64,000 nucleotides of DNA from assembly GCA_019614645.1 (NCBI GenBank), contig JABWDB010000013.1:3276501-3340500 (forward strand), in the 5' to 3' direction. Positions 12,701-25,978 of the stretch are shown here, piece by piece (position 1 is the first letter of the stretch; the number at the start of each line of letters is the position of its first letter). Source of the stretch: Stratiolaelaps scimitus (taxonomy: Eukaryota; Arthropoda; Arachnida; Mesostigmata; Laelapidae). The notes under the pieces were generated by a model. It was not told the origin of the DNA. It was given only the letters and a program-made list of their open reading frames with translations, and did not search any database. A program made the translations under genes and the position numbers.

Positions 12701-14600
12701 TCAACCCTACCCTCGCATGTACCGTACGCCGGCACCCTCACTGGGAACCATCGCTAACTCCACAATTGATGGGGAAGACGTCGCTCGCTTGGAAGAAAAA
12801 CTGTTGCAACAACCCCCCTGCGTTCATTGCTTGGAGCCCCCGTCCAAGCGCGCTTCTTGCCACACATCTGGTTCTCGACCGTCTCGCTGTGATCTAGGCC
12901 AGTGACAGTAGTAGGCTTAATACAAGATAAAGCTAGAAGAAGCTGGAGTTGCTGCCCATGTTGCAACCTGGTCGACGGTGTGCAGCCAAACGCAGAGGAA
13001 CGATGGCTGTCGGGTATAACAGATCGGGGTGCTTGGGGGTGGGCCGGGGGGCCAACGGAACCTGTCTAGTGAGTGTTATAACGAGATGTGACCCTTGAGA
13101 CACCCGCCCACCTGTCTCGGCCCGTTGCGGGTTGTCCTTTCTAGGGAAAGAACGCTGCAGGGAGCACCGAAGACCGACCGATCTCGTTTCGACGATTGAA
13201 GTGAGGGCGATGTGTCCGCTGCCCTGCGTTCGACGAGACTGGCGAGGCTGGTTGTGGCTCGGGGTTTGGCGGCCAGGAGTTCTTCCCAGCTCGTCAGCTT
13301 TAACCTCCCGGCCTGCGCCTTTGCGCCGTAGCTCATACATGTAGTGAGGATTCCACAGGCGGAACACGATAGGGCCGGAGAACGATAGAATCCCTGGCAA
13401 CGCCTCCGTGTTACGGGCCGACCCAGTCCTCTCGGGTTAGGCTGAACTGGAGTTGTTACCCTTGCTGACACTGAAGACCACTGGCAGGCTACGCAGGTCG
13501 ATGCTCCACGGGCGGAGCGGTCCCTTGCAGGATTTGCTGGGTACTAGCGAGATGGAGACCCTGGCTGGCTAGGTTACCTGAGGCAAACCTGGCGGAAGAA
13601 AATAGCGGCCGAAGCAAACGCCGCCGCCACCGCCGAGGGCCTGCCGTGAGTAAGCAGAGAGGCCGACAGACACCGAAGAAGGAGGCCGAGCTGTCCTGCC
13701 TTCTATCGTTCAGCCGTTCAAGCGAGCGACCCAGCGACTGAGCTAACGGCTGCAGGCGCCGCTGCTGGCCGAACCTAGCTCGGGCCCAAGCCCAAGACGA
13801 AAAGGGTGGAACTGCTGCTGCTGCCGCTGCTGCCTCTGCGCTGAAAAAGAGTACGCCGAAGCTGCAGCAGCAGCAGTAGCCGAAGCAGGCACACTCTTGC
13901 AAGGCGCCTTGTCGCTCGCCTGCAGGAGCTCGCTGGTGTTTACCTTTGTGATTTGCTTGCGCGCAAACTCGGCCCCGTTCTGGGCCCCCGCAAGCCCCTT
14001 ACCGCCTTCATCGTCTCTCTTCCACCTCTTTCCTGACCCAAGCAGCCTGGTCTGCGTTGCGCACTGGTCCGCTAGCCACCACCACCTTTTCTTTCTCGTA
14101 CCGAACCAACGAACGGACGAATGAACGAACTCGCTAGCAGAAGAACGGAAGTCGGCTCTCTTTGGTTCCTGCAATTTACTTCCTCCGTCGTGTTGGTGCT
14201 GCTGCTGCTACTGCCTCCACTGCTTTTGCTAGTCAAGCAAACGCGCTCGACCGCCGCCCTGTGACGCTGTGACAACGGTAGTGTGAGCCATCTTGCACAC
14301 GCTCACTCGTAGCATATGGCTCTCAGCAGCTTTGTCGTTTCGGACGAGTTCCCCCGGGCGGGAAATGCGGAGGAAGTGGAGGAACAGAATATGGAGGAAG
14401 TCTGACGAAGTCTGGAGAGGGGGATACAAAGGAGCAGGGATTTCAGTGGCCAATGACCTGCCTCGGTGCTGTCTCCGGGTGACATTTGTCTGTGACGCCA
14501 ATACAGCGGACACACTCGTAGGAGACGGAACGGCTTCCGTCATAGCGAACGACGTCAATGCACTAAGACACGCTGCCCCTACAAAGTGCAACGTGGAGCC

Positions 14601-14617
14601 ACATATATGTATATTTA

Positions 14618-14652
<35 letters not shown>
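14601..14652. repeat. AT microsatellite, imperfect
   Basis: ATATGT-interrupted start followed by a pure (AT)n run. Confidence 0.9.
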
Positions 14653-14654
<2 letters not shown>

Positions 14655-15171
14655 TCTTCACACGTAGCCTTTGCATGCACAGGTCCGCATGCATAGGCCG
14701 CAAGGCAAAGCTCCGCTCACCCACACACCACAGCCGATAGTCACTGAAGTTGCACATCGGCAGTGGGTGATTGGAGCCGGCAGACGGCGGTGAACGACCA
14801 GGAGGGACTGACTGCTCCTGGCCTTCGTAAGCGGATAGACAGCAGCAGCGGCGGCAGCAAGCCCCATCGTGTTTCCGATGTGCAAAACGCATCCACTCAG
14901 TGTGGGATGACGGGGAAAGTAGGTAGTCTAGCTAGCACACGAGGGGCGGCGTGAGATAGAGAGGCAGACGAGATAAAGGAATGAACGACGGAGCTACGGA
15001 TGCCAAGGACAAGTGTGGATGGATTGACATGGAGAACAAGAACGAAGAGCAAGTATGGGTCTGTCATGGGGTGGAGGAACATTGAAGACATTGGGAGCAG
15101 GAAACGACTAGGAGGATCTCTCTCTCTCAGACACACATATATAAACTCACTGGCTCACTTACACAGGCACA

Positions 15172-15207
15172 AACTCATTCAGTAAAAAAAAAAAACTCAT
15201 TCAGTAA
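15172..15207. repeat. Poly(A)-only insertion between direct repeats
   Basis: AACTCATTCAGTAA occurs perfectly at 15172-15185 and again at 15194-15207. Only A residues lie between the copies. This is the structure expected if target-primed reverse transcription copied just a poly(A) tail. A simple tandem duplication with slippage is the alternative. Confidence 0.6.
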
Positions 15208-16980
15208 CATGGAAAAGTGGTGTAGGCACTGGCAGTAGATGTGGCACAAGCTGGCGACTGGTGGCCGTTGGTCGGTAGGCCAGCAGCAGCAGCAGCACCA
15301 ACCCTTTCCATGGGGTCCTGGTCTCGTTCGCCGTGGCGGACAGTTGAAACGTCCGCTGGCCAACCGAGCTGCTCTCTGAGAAGCAGCGCTAGTTGCCATA
15401 GAGGTAGTAGTTGTAGTAATAGTAGCGTGGAGTGGACAGAAGGAGAGATGTATATATGTGCAGGCAGTGGTGTACAATTCGAACATCATAAAGGGTCATC
15501 ATGGCCCATGTTCCTCTGTTTGTTCTTCGTCTTCTTTTTTTTTTCTGCTTCATCCTTCGGCAGCGAAGGATCCGCGATGACGACGGCAGCGGCGGCGGCA
15601 GCTGCTGCTGCTGCTCCGGCCGCGTCCGTGCGGGCTCCTCCCAGGAGGACGGCGCAGCCGTCTTCTAACCGGCGCTGCACGGCAACGAGATTCGGGGAGG
15701 CTCTGAGGGACTAGGGCGCTGTAAGAGCTTGGGCCGGGGACAGGGATCGAAGAGGTTCGCCTGCCGCCGTTGTCCCTGTCGGTCGTCGTCTCATCAATGC
15801 TATCGACGGAGTAGTATTTGTTTTAAGGAGGACACGGGACAAGGCTCCGCCGGCAGCCCACACGCCCGGTCCCAGCCCGCACCAGCCGCTCGATTTGCGA
15901 GCGAGTGCCGCCTTAGCCCTGCACTACTACCAGCAGCAGCATCAGCAGCAGCAGCAGCTTACGAGCACCAGACTGAACCCGATGGAACGCAGCGCAGCGC
16001 GGCGGGGGGGCCGTCCGTCTGTCCGTCCGTTGCTTGGCCTGTCTACGGGGGCCCCCAGGGCTGGCCGCGCTGAACGGAGCCCCCCCAGGCTCCCCTCTGA
16101 CTGGTCCTGCTGCGTGCCCCGCTGTGTATGTGGATGTCCCCTGCCGTCGGTCCACTTCTGAGCACGAAGATGTGGGGGACCTGGAAAGCGAGGTCAGCAG
16201 CAGCAGCGGCAGCAGCAGCAGCCCAGATCCGACGCCCGCGTAACCCACTCTTTTCCCCATTGCCCACTCCACTGCCCAAGCAAATCTTCTTCTTTTCTCA
16301 ATCCAGCTCAGTCGGCCGTCGGTGTCGTTGTCTTGTAACGAGCCCGCTGCTCGGTGAGTGGCAACATCCGCCGGCAGAAGGGCGAGATGGGTTTATTTGG
16401 CACCGCCAATGTCCAATGGGTGGCCCAGCGACGACTGGCAGCGTCCGCGGCGGCGGCGGCAGCGGCAGCAGCAGTAACAGCGACCGTTGTAGTAGAAGAT
16501 CGTTGGATATAGAGGCACCGGTAGACGTTGCTGTAGAAATAGCAGTCCCAGTGGTAGATGGAAGAGAAGCAATGACTAATTGATGTTTCGTGGCTGTGAG
16601 AGGCGCACTGTGCTATCCGGGCAGATACTTTAACCGGGCCGAATCCGAGTCTATGTTATACACTCACTAACTCCACTGGGCGTGATCTATGCGCCTCGTT
16701 CCTGTCTGCTACCGTTCCGGCCTGCAATCGCTCGGCTGCCTACAATCTCCTGCTGCGTCGAAGCCGAGTCCGAGAATTGGAAATTGAGAGATTCGCAGGG
16801 CCACCCCCTCGTCATGTTCGTCCACGACGAGTGTCGCCCCATCAGCAATGCGGTCGTGGCGATATGTGTGTATTCGAACAGCCACATCAATTATGATCAT
16901 TTTTGTGCCGTTTACTTGCGGCAGGGGAGCCAAAGCGTACGATAGAGGTCGAAGTCGTCAAGCAGAGCCGGGCGGGTGGG

Positions 16981-18060
16981 CGGTGGTTGCTTGTAATTGT
17001 TCCTCTTTTTATTCGCATGTCTGACCCGATCGGATCTGCCCGCCGAACCTAACTGCCCGGGCTTCGCCTCGTCTTGTGTGATTATACCCTGTAGATGATT
17101 ATACCCGATATATCAAGTAGCTGTTGCTGTGGCCAGCGCAGAAGGTGACTCGCCGAAATATGTATCGCAAGGTGTTTAGAACAAAGGTATCGCTGCATCC
17201 GCGTGTATAGCGAGCTCTTAGTACGAGAGCTGAAATTTAGCAGTCAATAGACTGCTAAAAATGTCCGCTGTCATACTAACGAGTGCATCGTTCGATGATC
17301 GCATGCTGGAAGAACTACACAAACAGATTTAGATTCACTCAGCTGGTAAGTGGAGTCGTAGTTTGCCTGTTTGCACTTGATCAAAACGTACACGAGCACT
17401 GAGCTTTTGTTATTCCTCTTGACATATGAAAATGATTTTTCAATGGCATGTTGCTTTCAGAAATAGTGCCACTTCGGGCTCACCTAACCTCATTCACTGG
17501 AAATCCTCTGCAGGAGCCGCCTCTAAAGAATCAATTTTTAGAGCTGCGCTTGCCTATACAACAAAAATCGCTTGCTAACTTAAACAAGGTTTGAGTGATG
17601 ATCATCTCCTGTGCGAGGTATCAGATTAATATGAAGCAGTGCACAATAAATTAATACATTTATTTAAAACCATATGCATACACAATTGACCCAACTATCA
17701 ACTTCCACTAGTGCACTTGTTTGTGTCTCCAACCTTAACGAACGTGGACATTCACAAAAAAAAATAATGCAATAACTAACAAATATGCTTCCGAGCCCAG
17801 ATTTTAAATTCTACCAGTTTCATAGCATGGCTATGGCCTGAAATCTGGAATACACAATTTTGTACGCTGTATATAAGAGTCATTTTTTAGCACAATGGCC
17901 GAAATTTATTCAAGATTTACTTGATGTGATCAATCATGTTTTTAGCTTGTAGTATGTATCATGTAATGTTTCTTCTGTTGCAGCTATCCCTGTTTATATG
18001 CACTATAATATAATCATATAACAACTAGTCCTTCCACCATTGCCTCTGTGTACAATAGTT
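16981..18060. other. AT-rich stretch; no gene recognised
   Basis: AT-rich, with poly(A)-like runs near 17757-17765. No open frame of useful length and no known element. Confidence 0.45.
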
Positions 18061-19765
18061 CAGCCAGGAGACCACGCCATTTCGCTGGCCAGATCAGACG
18101 AATAGCCAGTGGCAAGTGATAGATGTGATAAGCACAGCGGCATTTCGGGTCGAACGAACAGGCAAAGGTGCCGAAGGTCCGATGTGAGCTCGTGGTGAGC
18201 TCGAATCGAAGGATTGAATTTGGCCTTCGGGGGGGGGGAGGCCTGGTGGCAAAGCCGAAAGGGCTGCGAGAAAACGCTGCCCTAGCTCGTATTGTACCAC
18301 GTTGACGCTATTCCTCCGCCACTTCCACCACGACAAGGCCGTAATACAAGTGGTTCTAGTAGTAACACTACTACCAGTGGTAGATGCAGTTGTGCTAGGA
18401 GCGGGGATTGCGGCGAAAGTGGGACGCGACAGGGAGATGTGTGGGCACCCATTGCACACGAATGGGGGGTAGGGAGTCGCTGGCGGGGGTCCACTGGCCG
18501 GCAATGGTGCTGGTAGCAGCGGCGGGGAGCTTCGATTATGAGCTGAGAAGCAAGGCTACTGTACCGAGCAGCCGCGCATCTCGCCGCCATCTGAACCCAA
18601 CTTGAAAGCCTCGCAGCAGCAGCGGCGACGACGACGGCAGGAGCAGCAACAGCCGCGGCAGCCACTTGCCCAGTTGTTGCGCGCCCGCTTTAGCGTATTC
18701 TTGCCGTGCCGCAAAGCGTTAGCTGGCCCGTTCTAGTCGCGGAACGCGTTCGGTTGGCACTAAAAACATGTCCAGCCTGCTCAATTTGGCTGCAATGCAA
18801 AACTCGATGTAAATTTCCCTCTACAGCGAATAGCCAGCCAGCCAGCCAGCAACAGCAGCAGCAGCACCCGTCTGCCTTTTTCGTTCGTTCATCGGTCGCT
18901 TCCTGCCGACGACGCCATCGGCGGGCGCCCTCAATGCTGCCGACGGTGGTAGCGAGTGACGGTGGTGGTGCTAGTGGTAGGAATACGGCGGACGCTCGGA
19001 GACCCGAAGCCCCAATAACCAACCCAAGCCTTTCACCCCCTCGCCTCGTGGGCCCCCCATAGACTAGAGGAGGCACACCCAACTAGTGTCAGGCCGGATT
19101 GGGCCCTCCTCAGCCAAGGCCTCGCAATTTCCCCCCTTCTCGACCACCCGCCTCCGCTCCGAGGTTTCTGCGCATCTTTAGAAGCTCAGCCAACCAGCGC
19201 TTTGAGGGTTTCGGAGATCGGAGTGCCCTCGGATGTTGGCGCTACATAGTGGGTTCGTAAGCAGGCGGTAGTGGTAGTGCTGGTGGCGGCGGCGGGGGCG
19301 GCAGCGGCGGACGTTGGACGGTCGGTAGCTGGGGGCAGGCTTCGGTTCGCTTTTGCATATCGGAAACCTGGCCTCTCCCAACCACCACCACCGATGCCCG
19401 AGGCATTCCCTACGCACGCCTATGAACGAGGAAGCCGGCAGGCGGGCCTCTCTTCCAACAGCCCCTAAGCTATCTCGCACACCCGTTCGCCCAGATGACG
19501 ACACCAACGTGTCCCGTCGCCAATGCAGACCACTGCGACGATGTCGTGTCATTCTAACCCATCGCGGCCCGCCCGAGTGTCGCACGGTTTGTCTGTCGGT
19601 CTGTCCGAGCGTCCGACCGACCGACCGACCGTCTCTCCAGCATTGACACTCTATCAGCCCCCCATTGGCTGGTTCATTCAGTGTAGTAGGGCGGACGTTC
19701 GACGACGACGACGACGAGGACGACGCTCACCCTGAAAGGCCAAACATATGCTAAACATATATATG

Positions 19766-19798
<33 letters not shown>

Positions 19799-20830
19799 CG
19801 TGGTTCGGTTCGTTACAAGTGTACAAGTGCTGTACAACCCTCTAATATGTGTTCGTACATCTATGTCGGCAAATGCGAGCTACAACAGCGGTCATATTTT
19901 TGATGTGGTAAATAGTCTAGGACGTGGTCTAGCAGCGGCAGCAGCAGCAGCAGCAGGGCCAGCAATCTATTCACAGCAGACGCAACATTATTTCGTTCTC
20001 AGTAATGCACAACATAATGTCAACAACATATCGCACATGCTGTAGTGTTCATGTATTCGAGCTAACCATCATTTGAGCCATTGTTGACCATCGATTATCC
20101 CTATGTGACTGGTCTTCAGAATTACCCTTGACATCAGCATAGCAATGGACACATCTGCAGGAGGCGCTACGCTGCTGACGCTGATCCGAGGTATTTCCCT
20201 CTGTGACTCTTCCGTTACCCGTGGAAGCCACAAACATGTCCAAGCCAATGGACATCGCCTGTTGTCGGCTGACGCTTGCGACGAATGAAGGGAAGTGGAG
20301 CAGGAAGAATTGAATTGAGCGTGAACTGAGCGAGCAGAGTGAATTTTTCCGATTGCGTTCGTGGCGAACTTCGACTTTATTTACAGCTATTCAAAGCCTA
20401 TGCGTTACCAGCCGACACTCTCGAATCCCGTCCGGATGCCTAGTGCGTTTGGTTGGCCGACGCAAGCAACACGATCTCTGCCCAAGTGCTCTCCAGCGAG
20501 AGAACCTAGCCCTTTCAAACATACTCAGGGAGATACAAGTCGCCAGATGTGTCTGCGCTCGCTGGTGTTCGCTATGTATGCGCATCTAAGGGGGCTGGAT
20601 AACAGGACGCCAAGCGGCTTCCCCATGTTCTTTATCGTGCTCGCTCCCTTCTGCCTAGCTACCGAGCATATGGAGCCGTCTATTAGCCGTGCAAACAGTG
20701 GGAGCGCCATTCCGCGGAGCAGAACACGCTATGCAGCGAGGGTAACTATGAACGACTGAGCAGGCAAGCAAGCAAGCAAGCAGGCAGTCAGGGAGGCCAG
20801 CAGGCAATATGCAGAGCTAGACGAAGCCTA
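18061..20830. other. GC-rich block with triplet and tetranucleotide repeats; no gene recognised
   Basis: Contains a G-run at 18229-18238, CAG runs near 18616-18650, 18849-18867 and 19934-19955, GCCA repeats at 18833-18850, a GACC tetranucleotide run at about 19613-19632, a GAC run at 19698-19715 and an AAGC/AGGC tetranucleotide run at 20762-20785. The overlapping frames (up to about 135 codons) have biased composition and no recognised domain. Confidence 0.4.
19756..19796. repeat. AT microsatellite
   Basis: (AT)n with a TGTATG interruption near its start. Confidence 0.9.
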
Positions 20831-22130
20831 ACCCGTCCCTGTTTGGCCTGTTGTATTCCTAGCTACCTCGGTTCTTGTCGGGAGTCCGGATGTATTCTAA
20901 TGCCTCTTCCACCGCGTTCTCTCGCCGTTTTGCCTACCCGCCTGCATCCGACCCTCGATTGGCAAAACTGCCCAAGTTAACGCCGAGAACCACACATCGT
21001 TTCTGTCGCTCACAAGTCTGACATGAAGATACATCGAGGTCGTTGACTAATTTGCCAGCCATGATCGGCTGACATCTGTCTTCATGTTCAACAGCGTTTA
21101 TGACAATCAAGATGCTTTATTTTTTGTTTTAGGACACACTTTATTGTTTCACGAGGCTTTTTAGAAGATCAATAAACAATGATTCAGTATTACGATACGG
21201 AATTAAAGTTCTGCCGCTAAAACCTTCTAATAGCTGGTTGGAGTTTTTGGCTTCAGGGGTTCGCACGACAGCTCAGGGTCCATGATGATTCTAATGGTAA
21301 TATTTACTGGCCAGTACGCGTAGCTTGTTGGTATCCTTATATTGGACAACACGATTGAGACGATAGTGAGGCCCCACAGCATCGCGCACAACGAGCAGTT
21401 ATGCCATCTGCTCCAACCGAGGTATTCCGGTGATATCAACGTGATTGCACATGCAAGAACCCACGGTGACTAACAAGGGCAGCACCCGAATGAAAGATGG
21501 TGTCCGCCTGTATTGATAGCGAGCCAGTGCGATTAGACCTTTTCCGAGATGACGGCCTGCACCCTAATTATACACAAGATCTAGTCGTCGATGAGAGGAG
21601 GCCAATGAATGCGTGTGTTACCCCTTACAAATAAACGGATCGCACGCAATTTGTCACCCTGCCGAGGAGGCGATGGCGAGTTCATAAATACATTGTAGCT
21701 GCTCTGCCGCCATTGATTAATGAGGCCGTACCAAGCAGCCTGGCAGCAGCATACTCTCCTCGCGCCGTTCTCTGACAACGCGCTCGCATAGAGCCCGCAT
21801 GGAAGCCTGCGTAAAACAGCGCGCGTATAAGTCTTTCACATTATGACACCCGTTTGTGTTACCCGTTATTCGCAGACACCCCTCTCTTCTTCGTCCTCCC
21901 GCGAATATATATATATACAAAGGAACAGAAACCCTCATAGACCTGCTGGTAAGCCGGGATCATCTGAGTGGTCATGCTAATAATAACAATAATATAATAA
22001 TACGCCGTTCCGCGGTCAGAGCTTGTCCTACACAGCGCCCCCGACCTTGATCTCTCTGCTAACAGATAGAAAGAGGCCCTGACCAACCGGAATAGTGTGT
22101 TGGCTCCGGTCGTCTTCGTAGCCACCGTTT
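20831..22130. other. No gene recognised
   Basis: Medium composition with a short (AT) run near 21906-21917 and an AATAAT-rich stretch near 21979-22002. No domain found on either strand. Confidence 0.4.
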
Positions 22131-22770
22131 CGCAAAAGTGCCATTCGGCGTCGGCTTCTGTTGGCGTTCACGTCGCCGCTTCTCTGTCTCTCCCTCGATG
22201 CTATCGGCAGTCGTAGGCTCGTTGTGTCGCTACCGGAAAGCAGAGCTTGTCGTAGTGCTGCTGCTGCTGCTTCTGGTCATAGCTCGGATGCTTGTTTGCT
22301 GGCTGGCTGGCTGGCCACCGTTAGTGGCGGCGGCGGCGGCGGCGGCCAGCGGATGCTCAGGGTAATACAAAAAGGCCGGCGTTCGTGCACGGCCACCACA
22401 GCCCCGGAGCGTCAAGTAGTACGCAGAAGGGTCCGAGCAAAGCCCAGCTGCCTGGGGAGTCCAGAGAGAGGCGGGCGGAGGAGAGGCAATGAATTCGTAT
22501 GGTTCACGAGCAGGTAAGCAGTGACCCACCGCCCGCCGGACTGATGGATGTTACGAGGGCGACTAATCGGGCAGGCAGTCTGGCAGCAGGTGGGTCCTCT
22601 GCACTTGTGCACTTTCGCTGCCCAACGTAGCGTATGCTGTGAGACTCTACATGCTCCACTGTGCCGAACATATCGGAGACTCGAAGCTGACTGAGGGCGG
22701 CCGGAGCAGCAGGTGGACAGGGTAAGGACGGAGCATGAGCCAACAGTGGCAGAAATAGCACGATGCCAAC
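22131..22770. other. Small GC-rich block; no gene recognised
   Basis: Contains GCT repeats at 22257-22274 and GGC repeats at about 22325-22345. The plus frame ending at 22517 runs directly into CAG|GTAAGC, a good match to a splice donor. The frame itself is low-complexity and unrecognised, so I do not call an exon. Confidence 0.3.
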
Positions 22771-24539
22771 CACTAGTGCTGAGCAGCTTCAGCTATCAAC
22801 GCGTGATGTGGCCGCGTCGGTGGTCACATTCAATGGGGGGTCCAGCCAACCTGTCGCTCAAATCACTGGCGACGATGATGCCCTCACGAGCGGCGGATGT
22901 ATCAGACGTTTATATGCTTAGACATTGGGTGAGGGTTCCGCAGCAGTTAGATAGATGGGAAAGACTCATCCTTGTTTACTTCTTGAGGCGTAAAAACGGT
23001 TCACTATCTATTCCAGAAGTAGCTTAGTTGACGACGCCCCAAAATCACACCCGAGGGACAGACGGATTCGAGCAGTCGATTCGAGCACTTGTGGTACGGT
23101 AGACAGCTGGGCATACGCATTATATACGTAGTGCTGCTTCGAAGCATGGAGGCAATCGACGCAGAGTCCTTCATCCTTTTCATCTTTGCCACTATTCACA
23201 AGGTTTATCCGGAATATTCCGATCGGCATCTTTAACTTATCCGATATGGATGGAGCGGTGTGTCACAGACAGGACTCGTTACATCAGGAAGCTCTTCTCT
23301 GTTTTATCTGAACGACCCTTCACCGTATGTGGGCGATCGAACCCGCCGATTTCTATAGCCGGCCAATCGTCCAAGTTCAGAATCGAGGAGAATCTCGATA
23401 TTATCTACGAAACATGCTCCGCTACGCGCCGTGGTCCCGCTGTGGATCCGTGAGCTGCAAGCTGCATCGAAATGACATTTATGAATGCACTGCTGCTATA
23501 TCTACCTGGCGAAACGATTGCTACCAACAGAGGTCCGGAAACGCGAAGTGCACCCTATAAATACTGTTAGCCTATATGCTCGCTTGGCTGTAGACGATGC
23601 GCCAGCGATTTTGCCCTGAGTTGATCACGCCTAGCATGGTCCGTTTGTATTGTAGTTCGCGGATGCGGCCCGCTCCGGTGAGTCTCGGGTAGGGTAGCAA
23701 CCATAACTATGCTTATACGGTAGCGATTGTCGATACATTTGATGGTCACGCCAGCACAAGAAATCGATCGTTTGATTAGCGATATAGTTAGAGAGTTAGA
23801 GGCCAAGCCACATAGTGGCTTGTGAGGCACCCGAAGCCAGAGTATAACAGCAAGCCGCAATAAGGCCGACAGCTCAAAGCTATGAACAGCTCCACCCTGT
23901 GCTGAGGCATGTCTCTTTCTCTCTCTCTCTCCCCCTGTCTCTGCCTCTGTAGGCACGCCAGAGACTGCTGTACTGCCCCGGTGAGTATTGGCGGCACTAC
24001 CATGCACCGTGTACCACTGTGGCCGTACATTATACCAGAATATGGTGGTGACCTGTGATGAGATGACATACAACCGCTAACAAAAAATACAGTACGCTGT
24101 ATATATATATATAGTTTGCCATGTGTAGTAGAAATTATGGATATTTATTTCGGGATATCAATTAGACTTCAGCAAAGTATCTTTGAAATCGTATGATTTT
24201 TTAACAAACAAATGCAATTCCATAACTACAGAATTACAACTATCACGGGTTCAAAAGATGAGGCAGCCAGAAATAATGCAGCCAAGCAATGGGATCCTGA
24301 TGGTGAGGATCGCATTGCCAGGCTGCTTTATTTAGCGTCAAAGTTTGTGGCTTCGAGGGAAACTCAGACGTCGACGTCGCTTGGATGCACTCCGGTATAA
24401 ATATATCACAGACCGACTAAAGTCAGCCCGTGCAAACTAGTTCTTGTCTAACAAGAGGTTGGCGTTAGGCCGATATATATATCAGGATAATAACCGTGCT
24501 TAGCATGTATTATATTTCAGTGTAAAAGCTTTCTGCGTC
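22771..24539. other. No gene recognised
   Basis: Medium-to-AT-rich sequence with a CT tract at about 23911-23932 and a short AT run at about 24099-24111. No recognised domain. Confidence 0.4.
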
Positions 24540-24548
24540 CAATAACCA

Positions 24549-24585
<37 letters not shown>
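24540..24585. repeat. ATT microsatellite, possible LINE tail
   Basis: About 12 ATT units preceded by CAATAACCATC. The last bases before the run resemble the end of the element at 63397-63985 (CAATAAATATC followed by ATT repeats), with two differences in eleven. It could be a 5-prime-truncated copy of that element or an independent microsatellite. Confidence 0.55.
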
Positions 24586-24831
24586 CTGTATTAGAAGTAT
24601 TATAACAAATACTTAATTCTTCGTCGTCCGTACCGTATGTCGCGATCAGCCACAATATCGACTGTTGCATGTTTCCATGATACTTCGAACTTACCTTCCA
24701 TCTGTTACTTTTCCAATTTTCTTCCCCGATGTCAACAGCCAGTTTTCTCGGAGTCCCATTCTATTGATAGGAGCAGATACCCTACCCAGTCATTCAGCTA
24801 TTTTAGCCAAGTCATCTTGCTTCTATCTTCA

Positions 24832-25068
24832 TCACCGCTGCCGCTCGCTGAATTGGCGTCCGATCGTGGAACGACTTCTCGACACAGACACGATTTGTTG
24901 AGGGCCACATCTGTCGAAAGCAGTCCGATCGCAATAAGTGAAAACATACCCCGAGTTTTTTAATATGTGTTGCCTTATCCAGTCATGCCAGACTAATCTA
25001 CACTTCTTATAACAACAACAATCCAATACAATCTCATCGTCCTGGTCATGATTTGCGAGATCAAACAA
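24832..25068 (-). other. Possible PIF/Harbinger-type transposase remnant (weak)
   Basis: The minus frame contains DDEIVLDCCCYKKCRLVWHD, then FTYCDRTAFD. This faintly resembles the acidic, cysteine/arginine-rich and YWVHP-type start of PIF/Harbinger nucleases, followed by their FRM-x-FD segment. I do not see the catalytic D or E motifs downstream. The similarity rests on pattern recognition only and may be chance. Confidence 0.15.
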
Positions 25069-25502
25069 GTTTTGATAGTCATACGTGTGTCGTCTGTGGA
25101 TCCTATTAGGATTGGACTAGTCTATTTGGAACCTCCACGTTTTCTACTTTGCCGGGTGGGTTGTCTATTTGAAAGCATGACCCCGCATCACTGACGTTGT
25201 CGCTGCTACGGGAAGAGGAGGAAGAAAGTTGCTCCTTTTTTCCCGCTTGCTGCAACTAATCCACTCGACCAGCAGGGACTTTCAAAGAACGCTCTTCAAG
25301 CTAGGAATTATCTGAACAAGCAGGTATCCCTTTACACAATCGAGAAATTCCGTTAGTTATTTTCCCGATAGGCTAGATATATATATATATATATCTAGAT
25401 ATATATACATCTTTGAACTTCTTTATCATCTTTCTTAATCTGAAGATTCTCGCCAGGTACGAGGAAGGAAGAGAATAAGCAAATACCTAAAGGTTAAGAG
25501 CT
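25069..25502. other. No gene recognised
   Basis: AT-leaning, with an AT run at about 25376-25394. Confidence 0.4.
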
Positions 25503-25548
25503 GAGGCCTATCAGATAGGGGCACAGCTGAGGGTCAGCTCGAAAAACA
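25503..25548 (+). repeat. SINE family B tail fragment
   Basis: Matches the 3-prime end of the full-length copy at 58725-59003: GAGGCCT, a TCA-rich segment, AGGGGCACAGCTGA, GGG, TCAGCTCG and a short A-run. Only the tail is present, so it is strongly 5-prime truncated. No clear target-site duplication was found. Confidence 0.7.
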
Positions 25549-25978
25549 ATTATTATAGCATAGTATAGACATAGTCAATCCATATTTTGCCTGCTCCACT
25601 CGGTTTGCGTCTTTTAGAAACTTAGCGTATGAGCAGGCCAGTCCTCATGGAAAATCCAGCTGTCGGATTGAGCGCACTCAGCACTCAGACGTCAAGATCA
25701 GAGATGGGGTAGAGTCTCAAGCCTCGTTGCCCTTGTTATGGGGCTGTATATAATTATTATGATGATCGTGATTACCCTGTCCGACAAATTTCGCATTTAA
25801 TTATCCGGAAGAAGAGCGACGGTGGTTTTAGATGGTTCGTGTTCTCAAGAAAAGTGATTGTTTCTATTTGTGTACATCGTCTTCACTATTTTTAGCCACT
25901 GTCCCCATAGAATAACAGCTGTATAATTTTGTGGTGTCGTCCTAACGGGCGAAGTATTTCGTCAAATTTGGTCCATAC
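25549..25978. other. No gene recognised
   Basis: AT-rich spacer between a SINE B fragment and a SINE A copy. Confidence 0.4.

Larger units (their letters stand above)
12701..16980. other. Long GC-rich block with CAG/CTG and CGG runs; no gene recognised
   Basis: The longest run of triplet-rich sequence in the window. CAG/CTG or GCT runs lie near 13810-13880, 14198-14212, 15280-15300, 15585-15617, 15931-15960, 16194-16222 and 16446-16475. Multiple 100-150 codon frames overlap on both strands, but their translations are polyalanine, polyserine, polyglutamine or arginine/proline-rich and match nothing I know. The frames over 16682-16945 (both strands) are less biased but also unrecognised. An untranslated first exon or enhancer is possible. 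Confidence 0.4.

Noticed and set aside
16682..16945. Balanced open frames on both strands
   Set aside because: Neither translation resembles a known domain, and the length (under 90 codons) is ordinary.
22161..22517. Candidate first exon ending at a CAG|GTAAGC donor
   Set aside because: The frame starts at TTG, is polyalanine/polyglycine-rich and has no recognisable domain; one donor-like hexamer is common by chance.
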